From positions 186,001 to 250,000 of the forward strand of contig JACKCC010000008.1 of assembly GCA_020634245.1 (NCBI GenBank): a stretch of DNA of 64,000 nucleotides, read 5' to 3'. A program made the translations under genes and the position numbers. The notes under the pieces were generated by a model. That model saw only the letters and a list, made by a program, of their open reading frames with translations. It ran no database searches and had not been told where the DNA came from. Source of the DNA: Ardenticatenaceae bacterium (lineage in GTDB: Bacteria; Chloroflexota; Anaerolineae; Promineifilales; Promineifilaceae). Shown here piece after piece: positions 25,393 to 33,782 of the stretch (position 1 is its first letter; each line of letters opens with the position of its first letter).

Positions 25393-26241
25393 CTACCGAA
25401 CCACATGCCGGGTCAGGCGGCGGCTGACCTGCCGCGAGATGAGGCTCAGGGCCAGGACGATGATAGTTAACACCAGCGCCGCCGTGTAGGCCCGCTCCTG
25501 CACCGCCGGAAAAGGCGTGCCTAGCTGGAAAAAGACGGCCAGGGGCAGAGATGCCGCCGGATCGAGCAAAGAGCCGGGCAGCCGGTCGGTGTAGCCGGCG
25601 GTGAAGAGGACGGATGCGGCGTCGCCAATGCCTCGACCAAAGGCCAGGAGCACGGCCGTTAACAACCCCGGAAACGCCTGTCTGACAGCTACTTTAACGG
25701 CCGTTTCCAACCGCGTTGCTCCCAGCGCATAGGAAGACTCCAACAACGCCGGCGGTACCATTTGCAGCGCCTCATCCATCCCGCGCACCATAATCGGCAG
25801 CTCCAACAAGGCCAGAGCGATAATGCCGCCCAGCAGCGAGGCCCGCATCCCCAACCAGAGCATAATAGCAAAACCCAAGACGCCATAAACAATGCTGGGA
25901 ATGCCCCACAACACGTCGAGCGCCAGCCGGGCCAGCTCGGCCTGCCGCGTTTGATTGGCGTACAGGCGCAGGTAAATGGCCATCGGCAGGCTGAACAAAA
26001 CGGACAAAATCGTGGCCCCGCCCGCCAGATATAGAGAACCGACGATGGCGTTGAGAATGCCGCCTTCTTTGCCCAGGTAATAGCCGCCTTGCGGCAGTTG
26101 GGTCAGCATGGCCAGATTCAAGGACGGCAGGCCGCGCCAGAGAATCGTCAACAATATCAACAGCAAGCTGCCCAGGACAACGGCCGTTGAGAACAGCATC
26201 AACACTCTAAAAAAACCTTCTTCTAACCGGCGACGGCTCAT
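25393..26241 (-). CDS. pstA: Phosphate ABC transporter permease PstA
   Basis: A 282-residue inner-membrane permease with about six helices. It has the EAA-type cytoplasmic loop PPALLESSYALGATRLETAV and the PstA family end (GRGIGDAASVLFTAGYTD). The early segment LPQGGYYLGKEGGILNAIVG is typical of PstA. It forms the channel with PstC. It starts 7 bases after the pstC stop. Confidence 0.93.
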   Translation of the reverse strand: MSRRRLEEGFFRVLMLFSTAVVLGSLLLILLTILWRGLPSLNLAMLTQLPQGGYYLGKEGGILNAIVGSLYLAGGATILSVLFSLPMAIYLRLYANQTRQAELARLALDVLWGIPSIVYGVLGFAIMLWLGMRASLLGGIIALALLELPIMVRGMDEALQMVPPALLESSYALGATRLETAVKVAVRQAFPGLLTAVLLAFGRGIGDAASVLFTAGYTDRLPGSLLDPAASLPLAVFFQLGTPFPAVQERAYTAALVLTIIVLALSLISRQVSRRLTRHVVR

Positions 26242-26248
26242 CGGTCAC

Positions 26249-27256
26249 CTATCCTTGCCGGGCCAACCGGCTCAACACCAATCGGGAAATCACGTTAAAC
26301 ACCAGCACAACCAGCATGAGGACCAACGCGGCGCACAACAAGGCCGCGTCGTACAGCGGGATGGACATCATCTCGCCGTAGTTGTTGGCGATGAGTGCCG
26401 TCAGCGGATAGGCGGCGTCGAAAATGGAATGGGGCACCTGAACCACGTTGCCCACGACCATGAGCACGGCCATCGTTTCGCCAAAGGCGCGGGAAAAGCC
26501 GAGCACGACGGCGGCCACGACGCCGGGCAGCGCCCGCCGCAAGACAACGCGGCGAGTGGTTTGCCAGCAGGTGGCTCCCAACGACCAGGATGCTTCACGC
26601 AGCCCCTGGGGAACAGCGCCCAACACCTCCCCGGTGACGGCAATGATGACGGGAAATGTCATCACGGCCAAGACGAGGCCGCCAGCCAGAACGCCGTATC
26701 CGGTGGGGTTTTCACTTTGGAAAAGGGGGATGAACCCCAAATAGCGGCTCAAAAATGGAGCGGCATAATCCCCAACGAATGGGACAACGGTCAACATTCC
26801 CCAAACGCCGTATACGACCGATGGAATCCCGGCCAATAAATCGATGAAGGGCATGACAACGTCGTGGACGCGGGTTGAGGCGTACTCGGTGAGGTAAACG
26901 GCCGTTAACAGCGACGGCGGTACAGCAATAATCATGGCTACGGCCGTTACCCACAACGTCCCCATGATAAACGGCAAAAAGCCAAAAGCGCCGCGAAGCG
27001 GATGCCAGACCGAGGAAGTCAGCAGTTCGGCCAGCGATTGCTCGGCCAGAATCGGCCGGGCACGGCCGTAGAGGGCCAGGGCAATCAGTGGCACCAGCAG
27101 GATCACCAATGCCGCCAGCAGCGCCATCGACCGGCGCGCCCAGCGGTCCCGCCCGTGCCGGTCCGGCCACAGATGCAGCCCGCGCCAGACGATCTCTCGT
27201 TTACGGCCGTAGCCGGGGATTGATTTGTCCGTATGCCCAAACGCTTCCGTCTTCAT
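26249..27256 (-). CDS. pstC: Phosphate ABC transporter permease PstC
   Basis: A 335-residue permease with six helices after a basic N-terminal region of about 40 residues. Family features are FLPFIMGTLWVTAVAMIIAV, DLLAGIPSVVYGVWGML, the EAA loop LREASWSLGATCWQTTRRVV, and SRAFGETMAVLMVVGN. It pairs with PstA. AAGGA stands before ATG 27256. Four ACGGCCGT octamers lie in the gene and are read in more than one frame. Confidence 0.94.
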   Translation of the reverse strand: MKTEAFGHTDKSIPGYGRKREIVWRGLHLWPDRHGRDRWARRSMALLAALVILLVPLIALALYGRARPILAEQSLAELLTSSVWHPLRGAFGFLPFIMGTLWVTAVAMIIAVPPSLLTAVYLTEYASTRVHDVVMPFIDLLAGIPSVVYGVWGMLTVVPFVGDYAAPFLSRYLGFIPLFQSENPTGYGVLAGGLVLAVMTFPVIIAVTGEVLGAVPQGLREASWSLGATCWQTTRRVVLRRALPGVVAAVVLGFSRAFGETMAVLMVVGNVVQVPHSIFDAAYPLTALIANNYGEMMSIPLYDAALLCAALVLMLVVLVFNVISRLVLSRLARQG

Positions 27257-27289
27257 CTAGTTCCTTTACCGATAAGCCAGCGCCGCCGT

Positions 27290-28267
27290 TCAATCCAGCT
27301 TTTGCAATTCCACCGCAACCCGATCGGCCGACAACGCCACGTAGCCAGATTCTTCCAGATAAGCCTGGCCGTCGTTGAGAACCCAGATCAGGAAGGCTTT
27401 TACCAGTCCCGTTGGCTGGCCGTTGGTAACCAGATTCAACTCACGGGCTGGCGGCGAGGGATAGGTTCCGTCGAGAACAGCCTGGACGGCCTGATCTTTG
27501 GTGTCGTACAGCTCTTCGGGGTCGGCACGGCCGTTCTCATTCACATCCAGCGAGACCACCCGCGCCCCGGCCACCGGCAGGCCCGAATCCATGTCAAAGG
27601 CATAATTGAGATTGTTATAGCCAATCCCCAGCGGGTCCTTGATGACGGCATCCAACAGGCCGGGGTCGCCATAGACGCCTACCCCCAACAAATCTTCCTG
27701 CTTCTGGCCCAGATACTCGGCCCAGGTTGCCGGTGCGCCGGCCGCATCGGAGCGGGTGAACACGTGGATCGGATCCGTCATCTCCGGCTGGCCGACCACT
27801 TCGCCCCAGGTGGTGATTTCGCCGGTAATAAAAATGCCAACCAGCGTTTCCCGGCTGACACCCTGCTGGTGCAGGGCTTCGGCCACCGGATTTTGCTCAT
27901 TGATGGTTAGAAAAACCGCATCTTTAGTCACCGACACCCAAAACGCCCCTTTCTCTTCCTCTTCGGGGTAGATAGTGCGCGATACCATGCCGATGTCGAC
28001 TGCGTTGGACAGGGCGTCGGCCATGCCTTTGCCAGCGCCTCCGGCGGAAATATTGAATTCCACGTTGGGGTAGACGGCCTGAAATTCTTCGCTCCAGCGC
28101 ACCATCATGGGGTACAGCGCCCATGCCCCGGAAACGGTGATGGTTCCCTGCATTTCATCGGCCTGGGTAACGGCCGTATCCGCCTGACCGCAGCCAGTTA
28201 ACAACAAACCAAGCAACGAACAAACTAACAAACCAAGCAAACTCATTCGCCAACAATGCATCTTCAT
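27290..28267 (-). CDS. pstS: Phosphate-binding lipoprotein PstS
   Basis: Substrate-binding protein of 325 residues. The signal peptide and lipobox are MSLLGLLVCSLLGLLLTGC with the lipidated Cys near residue 26. Binding-site motifs include TVSGAWALYPMMVRW, NISAGGAGKGMADALSN and FTRSDAAGAPATWAEYLG. The protein sits outside the membrane, tethered by lipid, and delivers phosphate to PstCA. It is the first gene of the operon, with GAGGAG before ATG 28267. The pst promoter should lie in 28268-28419, which contains an ACGGCCGT near 28351. Confidence 0.93.
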   Translation of the reverse strand: MKMHCWRMSLLGLLVCSLLGLLLTGCGQADTAVTQADEMQGTITVSGAWALYPMMVRWSEEFQAVYPNVEFNISAGGAGKGMADALSNAVDIGMVSRTIYPEEEEKGAFWVSVTKDAVFLTINEQNPVAEALHQQGVSRETLVGIFITGEITTWGEVVGQPEMTDPIHVFTRSDAAGAPATWAEYLGQKQEDLLGVGVYGDPGLLDAVIKDPLGIGYNNLNYAFDMDSGLPVAGARVVSLDVNENGRADPEELYDTKDQAVQAVLDGTYPSPPARELNLVTNGQPTGLVKAFLIWVLNDGQAYLEESGYVALSADRVAVELQKLD

Positions 28268-28419
28268 AGATCACTCCTCTAACCAAAACAGGGGGGCAGG
28301 GCCTCCCATTAACTGCACTGTAGCAAAGGGAAGTAACAAAGCCTGTGATACGGCCGTGACAAAGTTGTGATAAGCTTCCCCCGACTGGCCGCGTGTGCTG
28401 GAAATAAATTTTTTATTGG

Positions 28420-29050
28420 TCAGGTGACGGCGACAATACGGTAATGCAGTTCCCCGTCAGGAGCCTTAATAACAATTTCATCCCCACGTGATGACCAACT
28501 AACGCATGACCTAATGGCGATTCGTTGGAAATGAGACCATGTCCGGGGTCGGTTTCGACCACGCCGACGATGGTGTACTGTTCCAACTCGCCATCACAGG
28601 TCCGGATGACAACAGTCTCACCGATGTCGACAATGTTATCGGTGTTTCTGGTGTCGATGATTTGGGCGTTTTTAAGCACGTGTTCCAGCTGCTGGATACG
28701 GCCGTCAATAAACGCCCGTTCATTCTCCAGAAGCAAATATTCTGTGTTGCCAACCAGTCGACGTTGCCTTTGGCATCTTGCAGCGATTCAACAAGTTCCA
28801 CCCGCTTGACGGCGCGTAAGTAAATTAATTCGGCTCTTTGGGATCTCATGGGGTCTTGTATTTGTCATGCTGAACGAAGTGAAGCATCCCAGAGGTGTTG
28901 GGATTCTTCGCTCCGCTCAGAATGACAAAACCCCACAAGATCCGAAAGACCCATTAATTCCTCTTCCAAGTGTGATTTTCCCTGGTTGGTGACATAGATT
29001 GGTTTTTGCTCAAACCTCTTGCCTGCACCTTGCAGACAAAACTCTGGCAA
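28420..29050 (-). pseudogene. greA: greA, interrupted by a small palindromic element and by frame changes
   Basis: Pieces of transcript-cleavage factor GreA are clear: KPIYVTNQGKSHLEEEL (near 29000-28960), then, after the inserted element, IYLRAVKRVELVESLQDAKG, then in another frame LLENERAFIDGRIQQLEHVL and ETVVIRTCDGELEQYTIVG, ending in a third frame as DEIVIKAPDGELHYRIVAVT with a stop at 28420. The 121-bp element at 28832-28952 introduces an in-frame stop (SLRSA*). Two further frame changes lie near 28740 and at a GGGG run near 28488. The insertion looks biologically real because of its target duplication; the other shifts may be sequence errors. An intact greA elsewhere would be expected. 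Confidence 0.85.
28832..28952. mobile_element. 121-bp palindromic MITE inserted in greA, with 8-bp target duplication
   Basis: The element is flanked by direct copies of ATTAATTC (28824-28831 and 28953-28960). Its ends are imperfect inverted repeats: GGCTCTTTGGGATCTCATGG on one side and, on the opposite strand at the other end, GGGTCTTTCGGATCTTGTGG. The inner part (TGTCATGCTGAACGAAGTGA facing the complement TGTCATTCTGAGCGGAGCGA) belongs to the very common GTCAT...CTGAGCGAAG hairpin family. It has no gene of its own, so it must be moved by a transposase in trans. Confidence 0.85.
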
Positions 29051-29093
29051 CCTGCTTTTGTGTCAGAACTCTCCGACGAACCTTCCGCTCACT

Positions 29094-30509
29094 CTAGCTG
29101 TTTTCTGAATGCCAATCGTAATGGAACACACCTGGCTTATCCACGCGGGCAAAGGTGTGCGCCCCAAAATAATCCCGCTGCGCCTGGATCAGGTTGGCCG
29201 GTAAACGGCCGCTGCGATAGCTGTCGAAATAGCTCAACGAGGCCATCATGGCGGGCATGGGAATGCTCAGTTCGATGGCGGTGGTGATCACCCGCCGCCA
29301 CGCCGCCTCCCGCGCCAAAAGCGCCTGGCGGAAATCCGCATCCATCAGCAAATTGGGCAAATCGGGCTGCTGCTTAAAGGCAGCCGCGATGTGGTCCAGC
29401 AGGTCGGCGCGGATGATGCAGCCGGCCCGCCAGATGCGGGCTGCTTCTGCCAGATTGAGGCCATATTCGTACTCCTGCGAGGCAGCACGCAGCAGCGCCA
29501 GCCCTTGCGCGTAGGCGCACACTTTGGCGGCGTACAGCGCGTCGCGCACATCAGCGGCTAGAGCAGCAGCGTCGCCAGCGAAGGTTGCGGCAGGGGCCGG
29601 ATACACGTTTGTTGCCGCCAATCGTTCTTCTTTGATAGCGGAGAGGAGACGGCCGTTTACTGCGGCCACCAGCGTCGGAATAGGCGTCCCCACATCTAGC
29701 GCATTTTGGCTCGTCCATTTGCCGGTTCCCTTTTGCCCCGCCTGGTCCAGAATCACGTCCACCAGCGGCTGGCCGGTTTCGGCATCCACATGGGTAAAAA
29801 TATCGGCCGTAATTTCAATCAGATACGATGCCAGTTCGCCGCGATTCCATTCGCTGAACAGCTCGTGCAGCGTGGCCACATCCACGCCCACGCCGCGATG
29901 CAGCAAATCATACGCTTCGGCGATGAGCTGCATATCGCCATACTCAATGCCGTTATGCACCATTTTGACGTAATGCCCGGCTCCGCGCGGTCCCAGCAGG
30001 GCGACGCACGGCGCGCCGTCATCCGCTTTGGCCGCCATTGCCTGCAGCAGGGGTTGGATACGGCCGTATGTCTCCACATTACCCCCAGCCATCATGCTCG
30101 GCCCCCACAGCGCCCCTTCCTCGCCGCCGGAAACGCCCAGCCCCATGAAAGAGATGCCGTCTGCGGCCAGTGCTTGAGCGCGGCGTTCCGTGTCCATAAA
30201 AAAGGAGTTGCCACCGTCAATGAGCAAATCGCCTGCCGCCAGCAGCGGCTTCAGTTCGGCGATGACGCCATCCACAGGCGCACCGGCCGGAACCATCACT
30301 AAAATATGGCGCGGCTGCGGCAGTGCGGCCACCAAACCAGCGGCACTGTCAGCCACTTGCATCGCCTTGCCTGCCGCCAGCCCGGCAAACCGCTGCCGGG
30401 CCGCATCAGAGCGGTCGTAGCCGACCACGCGGACGCCGTTGCGTTCCATATTCAATGCCAGATTTTGACCCATCACCCCCAAGCCAATGATGCCGAATTG
30501 TTGTGTCAT
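29094..30509 (-). CDS. gnd: 6-phosphogluconate dehydrogenase, decarboxylating
   Basis: Oxidises 6-phosphogluconate to ribulose 5-phosphate and CO2 with NADP in the pentose phosphate pathway. 471 residues from ATG 30509, the normal length; the longer frame is unsupported. Features are the N-terminal GLGVMGQNLALNME Rossmann loop, LLIDGGNSFFMDTERR, substrate-binding FMGLGVSGGEEGALWGPSMM, catalytic KMVHNGIEYGDMQLIAEAYD, and the C-terminal AQRDYFGAHTFARVDKPG. A single gene with no obvious operon partners. Confidence 0.96.
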   Translation of the reverse strand: MTQQFGIIGLGVMGQNLALNMERNGVRVVGYDRSDAARQRFAGLAAGKAMQVADSAAGLVAALPQPRHILVMVPAGAPVDGVIAELKPLLAAGDLLIDGGNSFFMDTERRAQALAADGISFMGLGVSGGEEGALWGPSMMAGGNVETYGRIQPLLQAMAAKADDGAPCVALLGPRGAGHYVKMVHNGIEYGDMQLIAEAYDLLHRGVGVDVATLHELFSEWNRGELASYLIEITADIFTHVDAETGQPLVDVILDQAGQKGTGKWTSQNALDVGTPIPTLVAAVNGRLLSAIKEERLAATNVYPAPAATFAGDAAALAADVRDALYAAKVCAYAQGLALLRAASQEYEYGLNLAEAARIWRAGCIIRADLLDHIAAAFKQQPDLPNLLMDADFRQALLAREAAWRRVITTAIELSIPMPAMMASLSYFDSYRSGRLPANLIQAQRDYFGAHTFARVDKPGVFHYDWHSENS

Positions 30510-30891
30510 GTTTCTATCCTTATAACCTTGCCTGCCATTTATTGGTCCAGACAAACTCGTTGGGCGTACATTTGAGCGCAGATTCACCCATTACAATCCG
30601 TTTCTTTGTTTTTAAACAATTATGATACGTGTTGCTGTGGCATTTAGCCATTGTCGGGTCACAGAATAAACGTGTAGTCAATCAGCTTTAATCAGGCCAA
30701 TGTCCAGGGGATTATTCAATTAGAGATATCAATAGCTACCATTGGCATGGACGATATTTCGCTGGCTTCACCGGTCACGCCAGCGCCAAGTATGCTGCGG
30801 CTTGGCAAATAAGAACCGGAATCAACTGATAGGGCACCCAAACTCAGCCGGTGGAAGTTACCGGCAAACCATCACGCTCTACACCAGAATG
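30510..30891. other. Noncoding gap between gnd and gmk
   Basis: About 380 bases, AT-richer on the gnd side, with no ORF of note and no ACGGCCGT. The gnd promoter should lie in 30520-30660. A short imperfect palindrome (GCTGGC...GCCAGC) lies at about 30759-30784. I see nothing else. Confidence 0.5.
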
Positions 30892-31515
30892 CTATAAAAC
30901 AATCGGCGCTTGCACCACCCGACAGTGCGCCGCATCAATAATACTCAAAATATGCTGGACGGCCTCTTCATGCTGGCTGGCCCGGTTTACCACCCAGTAA
31001 TCAAATTCCTGGATACGTTTCATTTCCTGGCGGGCTGTGGCGATACGCAGGTTCAAATCTTCTGGCGTCTCCGATTTACGTTTGGTCAGCCGGGTAACCA
31101 GTTCTTCTTCAGATTCAGTGGTCAAAAAAACGTGGATGGCATTGGGAATGAGCTTGCGAATAGTCGCCGCCCCCTGCACATCAACCCGCATGATGACATC
31201 TTTGCCACTGGCCAGCGCCTCACGGATATGCTGCTTAGGGATGCCTTTGAAATCATTGTAAACGACAGCATATTCCAGCAGCTCATTTTCATCGATCATG
31301 CGGGCAAATTCGTCGTTGCTGACAAAATAATAATCAACGCCATGAACTTCACCGGCGCGCGGCGGCCGGGTCGTTGCCGTCACCACGAAGTAGAAGCTGT
31401 CGGGCCGTTCATCAATGACTGCCCGGGCAATCGTATCTTTTCCTACCCCAGACGGACCGGAAATGACGATGAGCAGTGGTTGGATGTGGCGTTGGTATAG
31501 TTCGTCCGTACTCAT
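30892..31515 (-). CDS. gmk: Guanylate kinase
   Basis: Phosphorylates GMP to GDP with ATP; 207 residues from ATG 31515 (MSTDELYQRHIQPLLIVIS). Walker A is SGPSGVGKDT with Asp in place of the more usual Ser or Thr after GK. The GMP-binding segment is TATTRPPRAGEVHGVDYYFV. RVDVQGAATIRKLIPNAIHV and the lid region TRLTKRKSETPEDLNLR follow. The longer frame upstream is not needed. It lies near tmk, another nucleotide kinase. Confidence 0.95.
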   Translation of the reverse strand: MSTDELYQRHIQPLLIVISGPSGVGKDTIARAVIDERPDSFYFVVTATTRPPRAGEVHGVDYYFVSNDEFARMIDENELLEYAVVYNDFKGIPKQHIREALASGKDVIMRVDVQGAATIRKLIPNAIHVFLTTESEEELVTRLTKRKSETPEDLNLRIATARQEMKRIQEFDYWVVNRASQHEEAVQHILSIIDAAHCRVVQAPIVL

Positions 31516-31568
31516 AGTTGCACCTGTTTTTGTCAAAAGTATAATGATTCTATCAAGAAAAAAGGATC

Positions 31569-31617
31569 GAGGATAGAGTGAGAGCAAGAGGATATGTTGG
31601 CCTCTCGCTCTATCCTC
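31569..31617. repeat. GAGGATAGAG...CTCTATCCTC inverted repeat
   Basis: Arms GAGGATAGAGTGAGAGCAAG and CTCTCGCTCTATCCTC face each other around a short loop, between divergent gmk and the FmdB-type gene. A related hairpin with the words CTCTCGCTC and CTCTATCC lies at 50857-50900. Confidence 0.7.
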
Positions 31618-31630
31618 TAACTCTAGCTTT

Positions 31631-32038
31631 ATGCCTGTTTATGAATTTCGTTGTCAGGATTGCCGCCGCCCGGTACGGCTGTGGATGTCATTTGCCGAAT
31701 ATGAAACGGCCACCGCTCCACTCAGTGCGAGCGCTCCCACCTGCCCTCACTGCCAGGGCCAAAATTTGAAACGGCGCATTGGCCGCATTGCCCTGGCCAA
31801 ATCGGAAGATGCGCGGATGGACACTATGATGGACGACAGTGCTCTGGCCGGGCTGGACGAAGAAGACCCCCGTTCTATCGGCAAGTTTATGCGTAAAATG
31901 AGCCGGGAAATGGGCGAAGATATGGGAGATGAATTCAACGAGGTCGTCGATCGATTGGAAAGCGGCGAATCCCCCGATTCTATTGAAGAGTCCATGCCCG
32001 ATTTAGGCGCGGGCGGTTCATTTGATGACGATTTTTAG
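31631..32038 (+). CDS. FmdB-family zinc-ribbon protein
   Basis: A 135-residue protein starting MPVYEFRCQDCRRPVRLWMS with a later CPHCQGQNLKRRI, the CxxC...CxxC zinc ribbon of FmdB/CxxC_CxxC_SSSS regulatory proteins. The rest is acidic and helical (MRKMSREMGEDMGDEFNEVV) and ends GGSFDDDF. The function is poorly known; FmdB was first described near formamidase genes as a putative regulator. It converges on tmk, the two stops overlapping by 4 bases. Confidence 0.88.
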   Translation: MPVYEFRCQDCRRPVRLWMSFAEYETATAPLSASAPTCPHCQGQNLKRRIGRIALAKSEDARMDTMMDDSALAGLDEEDPRSIGKFMRKMSREMGEDMGDEFNEVVDRLESGESPDSIEESMPDLGAGGSFDDDF

Positions 32039-32685
32039 TCAGCCGACGACTGACTATTGACGTGATGACGTTTTTGCAAATGTTCCAGAACAATCGTTTG
32101 CAAGTTGGCTTGCACGGCCGTTACCGGCTGATCGGCATTGACAATCACCCAGCGGTCCGGGTCTTCCAGCACCAATTGATGATAGCCATCGCGCACCCGT
32201 TGGTGAAAACTGACCACCTCCAGATCGAGCCGGTTCATTTCCTCACCACCATCGCGCCGCCGGGCTAACCCGCGCTCCACGTCAATATCCAGCAGCAGGG
32301 TTAAATCTGGTTTTAGACCGCCAGTCGCAAATTGGGTAATGGATTGCAAATCGGTCAGGTTGAGTTTACGACCGTACCCCTGATACGCCAGTGTACTATC
32401 GGCATAACGATCACATAACACCACTTTGCCAGCAGCCAGTGACGGCCGTATCAACTCATTTACCAACTGCGCCCGCGACGCCGAATACAACAGCAGTTCG
32501 GCTGGGAAACTCATCGCCGTATTGGCCACATCATGCAGCACATGACGAATCTGGTCACCGATAGGCGTACCGCCCGGTTCCCGCGTCACCACCACCGAAT
32601 ATCCCTGCTGCCTTAAAAATTCCGCCAGCAGGCCAATTTGACTTGATTTTCCACTGCCTTCCGGGCCTTCTAAAGTTATGAACAT
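32035..32685 (-). CDS. tmk: Thymidylate kinase
   Basis: Converts dTMP to dTDP with ATP for DNA synthesis; 216 residues from ATG 32685. P loop EGPEGSGKSSQ, DRX motif in VLCDRYADSTLAYQGYGR, the REPGGTPIG substrate loop, and a lid region RGLARRRDGGEE. The Arg-rich lid and the Gly at the variable P-loop position fit the bacterial type. The upstream end is close to the IS982 left end at 32725, so its promoter may have been altered by that insertion. Confidence 0.95.
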   Translation of the reverse strand: MFITLEGPEGSGKSSQIGLLAEFLRQQGYSVVVTREPGGTPIGDQIRHVLHDVANTAMSFPAELLLYSASRAQLVNELIRPSLAAGKVVLCDRYADSTLAYQGYGRKLNLTDLQSITQFATGGLKPDLTLLLDIDVERGLARRRDGGEEMNRLDLEVVSFHQRVRDGYHQLVLEDPDRWVIVNADQPVTAVQANLQTIVLEHLQKRHHVNSQSSAD

Positions 32686-32724
32686 AATGGTTACAAAGTT
32701 AAAAAGTTGCAAAGTTACAAAGTT

Positions 32725-33718
32725 ACTCTATCTATGGGTTTATCCGATGGAATTTTGAGCAATTAGAAAGCTCATGGTATGCGCCAAGATACATGTAGCA
32801 ACCCGAACCACATGACCGGTTAAACTTCGTCCTCGCGGACGTTGCACATTAAAAATTGTTGTTAACACGCTAAAAACCGTTTCTACTCGATGGCGAACTT
32901 TTCCCATCGCGCGACGAACATCATCTGACCATTGTTTCATTTGGTTGCTTTTACGTAAAGGTAACAAATGAATACGCCGTTTGCGCCACAAACGATCTTC
33001 CAGTTCCTCATCGTTGTAAGCTTTGTCGCCAATGACTGCCAAATCGTTACAACCCTCCAGCAGAGCATCAACAGCTTTGCCATCAGGAACCGAAGCTGGT
33101 GCTAATAGCCATTCATCAATGAGTTGGTCTGGCGTTGTGGTCAGGTGCAAGCGTAGACCAAAGAACTTGCCTTTTTTGCTGGTAACAACACCAAAGTACT
33201 CTGGGCCATACACACTTTCGCATCGTGCTCCACGTGTATATGTCATCAATGTCACTGGTGCACTGTCGACAAGACGAACATTTTCTTTCAGATCCAGCAA
33301 TTGTTGTCGAAATTGCCGTCGAATTGCTTCAATGATACTGATCAATTGTCGCCGCCTATGGTTAAATCGGTCTAAATCCAGCAAATCGGGAAACAAATGG
33401 CTCAAGAATTGACAAACAAAGGCGTAACCGATTTCTTCGCACCCGTTGAAAAACGTTTCAATGACCAGAGAAATCGTCATGACTTCACTATCTGACATCT
33501 TGGGTTCGGGACCGCGTTTGCGCAATGGAGAATCTTGTTGAGCGATAAGTTTTTTGTAACCGTCATCAATATGAACAAACCAGAAGATAATGATGTCTTC
33601 CCAAGAAGACTCTGTGATATAGTTGGTCAAGCCTTTCATGGACACACTCCTTAGGTGAGATTTTGGAAAGTGTCTTTGAAAGGCCCCTTTTCGTCCAGAG
33701 AAAACCCATAGATAGAGT
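32725..33718 (-). mobile_element. IS982-type insertion sequence, complete
   Basis: A 994-bp element. The ends share a perfect 17-bp inverted repeat, ACTCTATCTATGGGTTT (32725-32741) and its complement (33702-33718). Both are flanked by AAAGTT (32719-32724 and 33719-33724), a 6-bp target duplication. One transposase gene fills it, and its TAA stop lies inside the left repeat. It contains no ACGGCCGT. It separates tmk from the R3H ATPase gene. Confidence 0.88.
32740..33639 (-). CDS. IS982-family transposase
   Basis: A 299-residue DDE transposase from ATG 33639, which has AAGGAG 9 bases upstream. Landmarks are PKMSDSEVMTISLVIETFF near the N terminus, first catalytic Asp in VRLVDSAPVTL, second in VIGDKAYNDEELED, and catalytic Glu in RHRVETVFSVLTTIFNVQRP. 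No frameshift is seen, so the element may be active. Confidence 0.9.
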   Translation of the reverse strand: MKGLTNYITESSWEDIIIFWFVHIDDGYKKLIAQQDSPLRKRGPEPKMSDSEVMTISLVIETFFNGCEEIGYAFVCQFLSHLFPDLLDLDRFNHRRRQLISIIEAIRRQFRQQLLDLKENVRLVDSAPVTLMTYTRGARCESVYGPEYFGVVTSKKGKFFGLRLHLTTTPDQLIDEWLLAPASVPDGKAVDALLEGCNDLAVIGDKAYNDEELEDRLWRKRRIHLLPLRKSNQMKQWSDDVRRAMGKVRHRVETVFSVLTTIFNVQRPRGRSLTGHVVRVATCILAHTMSFLIAQNSIG

Positions 33719-33782
33719 AAAGTTACTAAGCAGCGAAGTCGCAAGCTGCTTTTTCACTTTGCCACTTTGCAACCCTCTTACT

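Noticed and set aside
28865..29050. Separate 61-residue protein
   Set aside because: Its first half is the GreA N terminus and its second half is translated from the inserted palindromic element.
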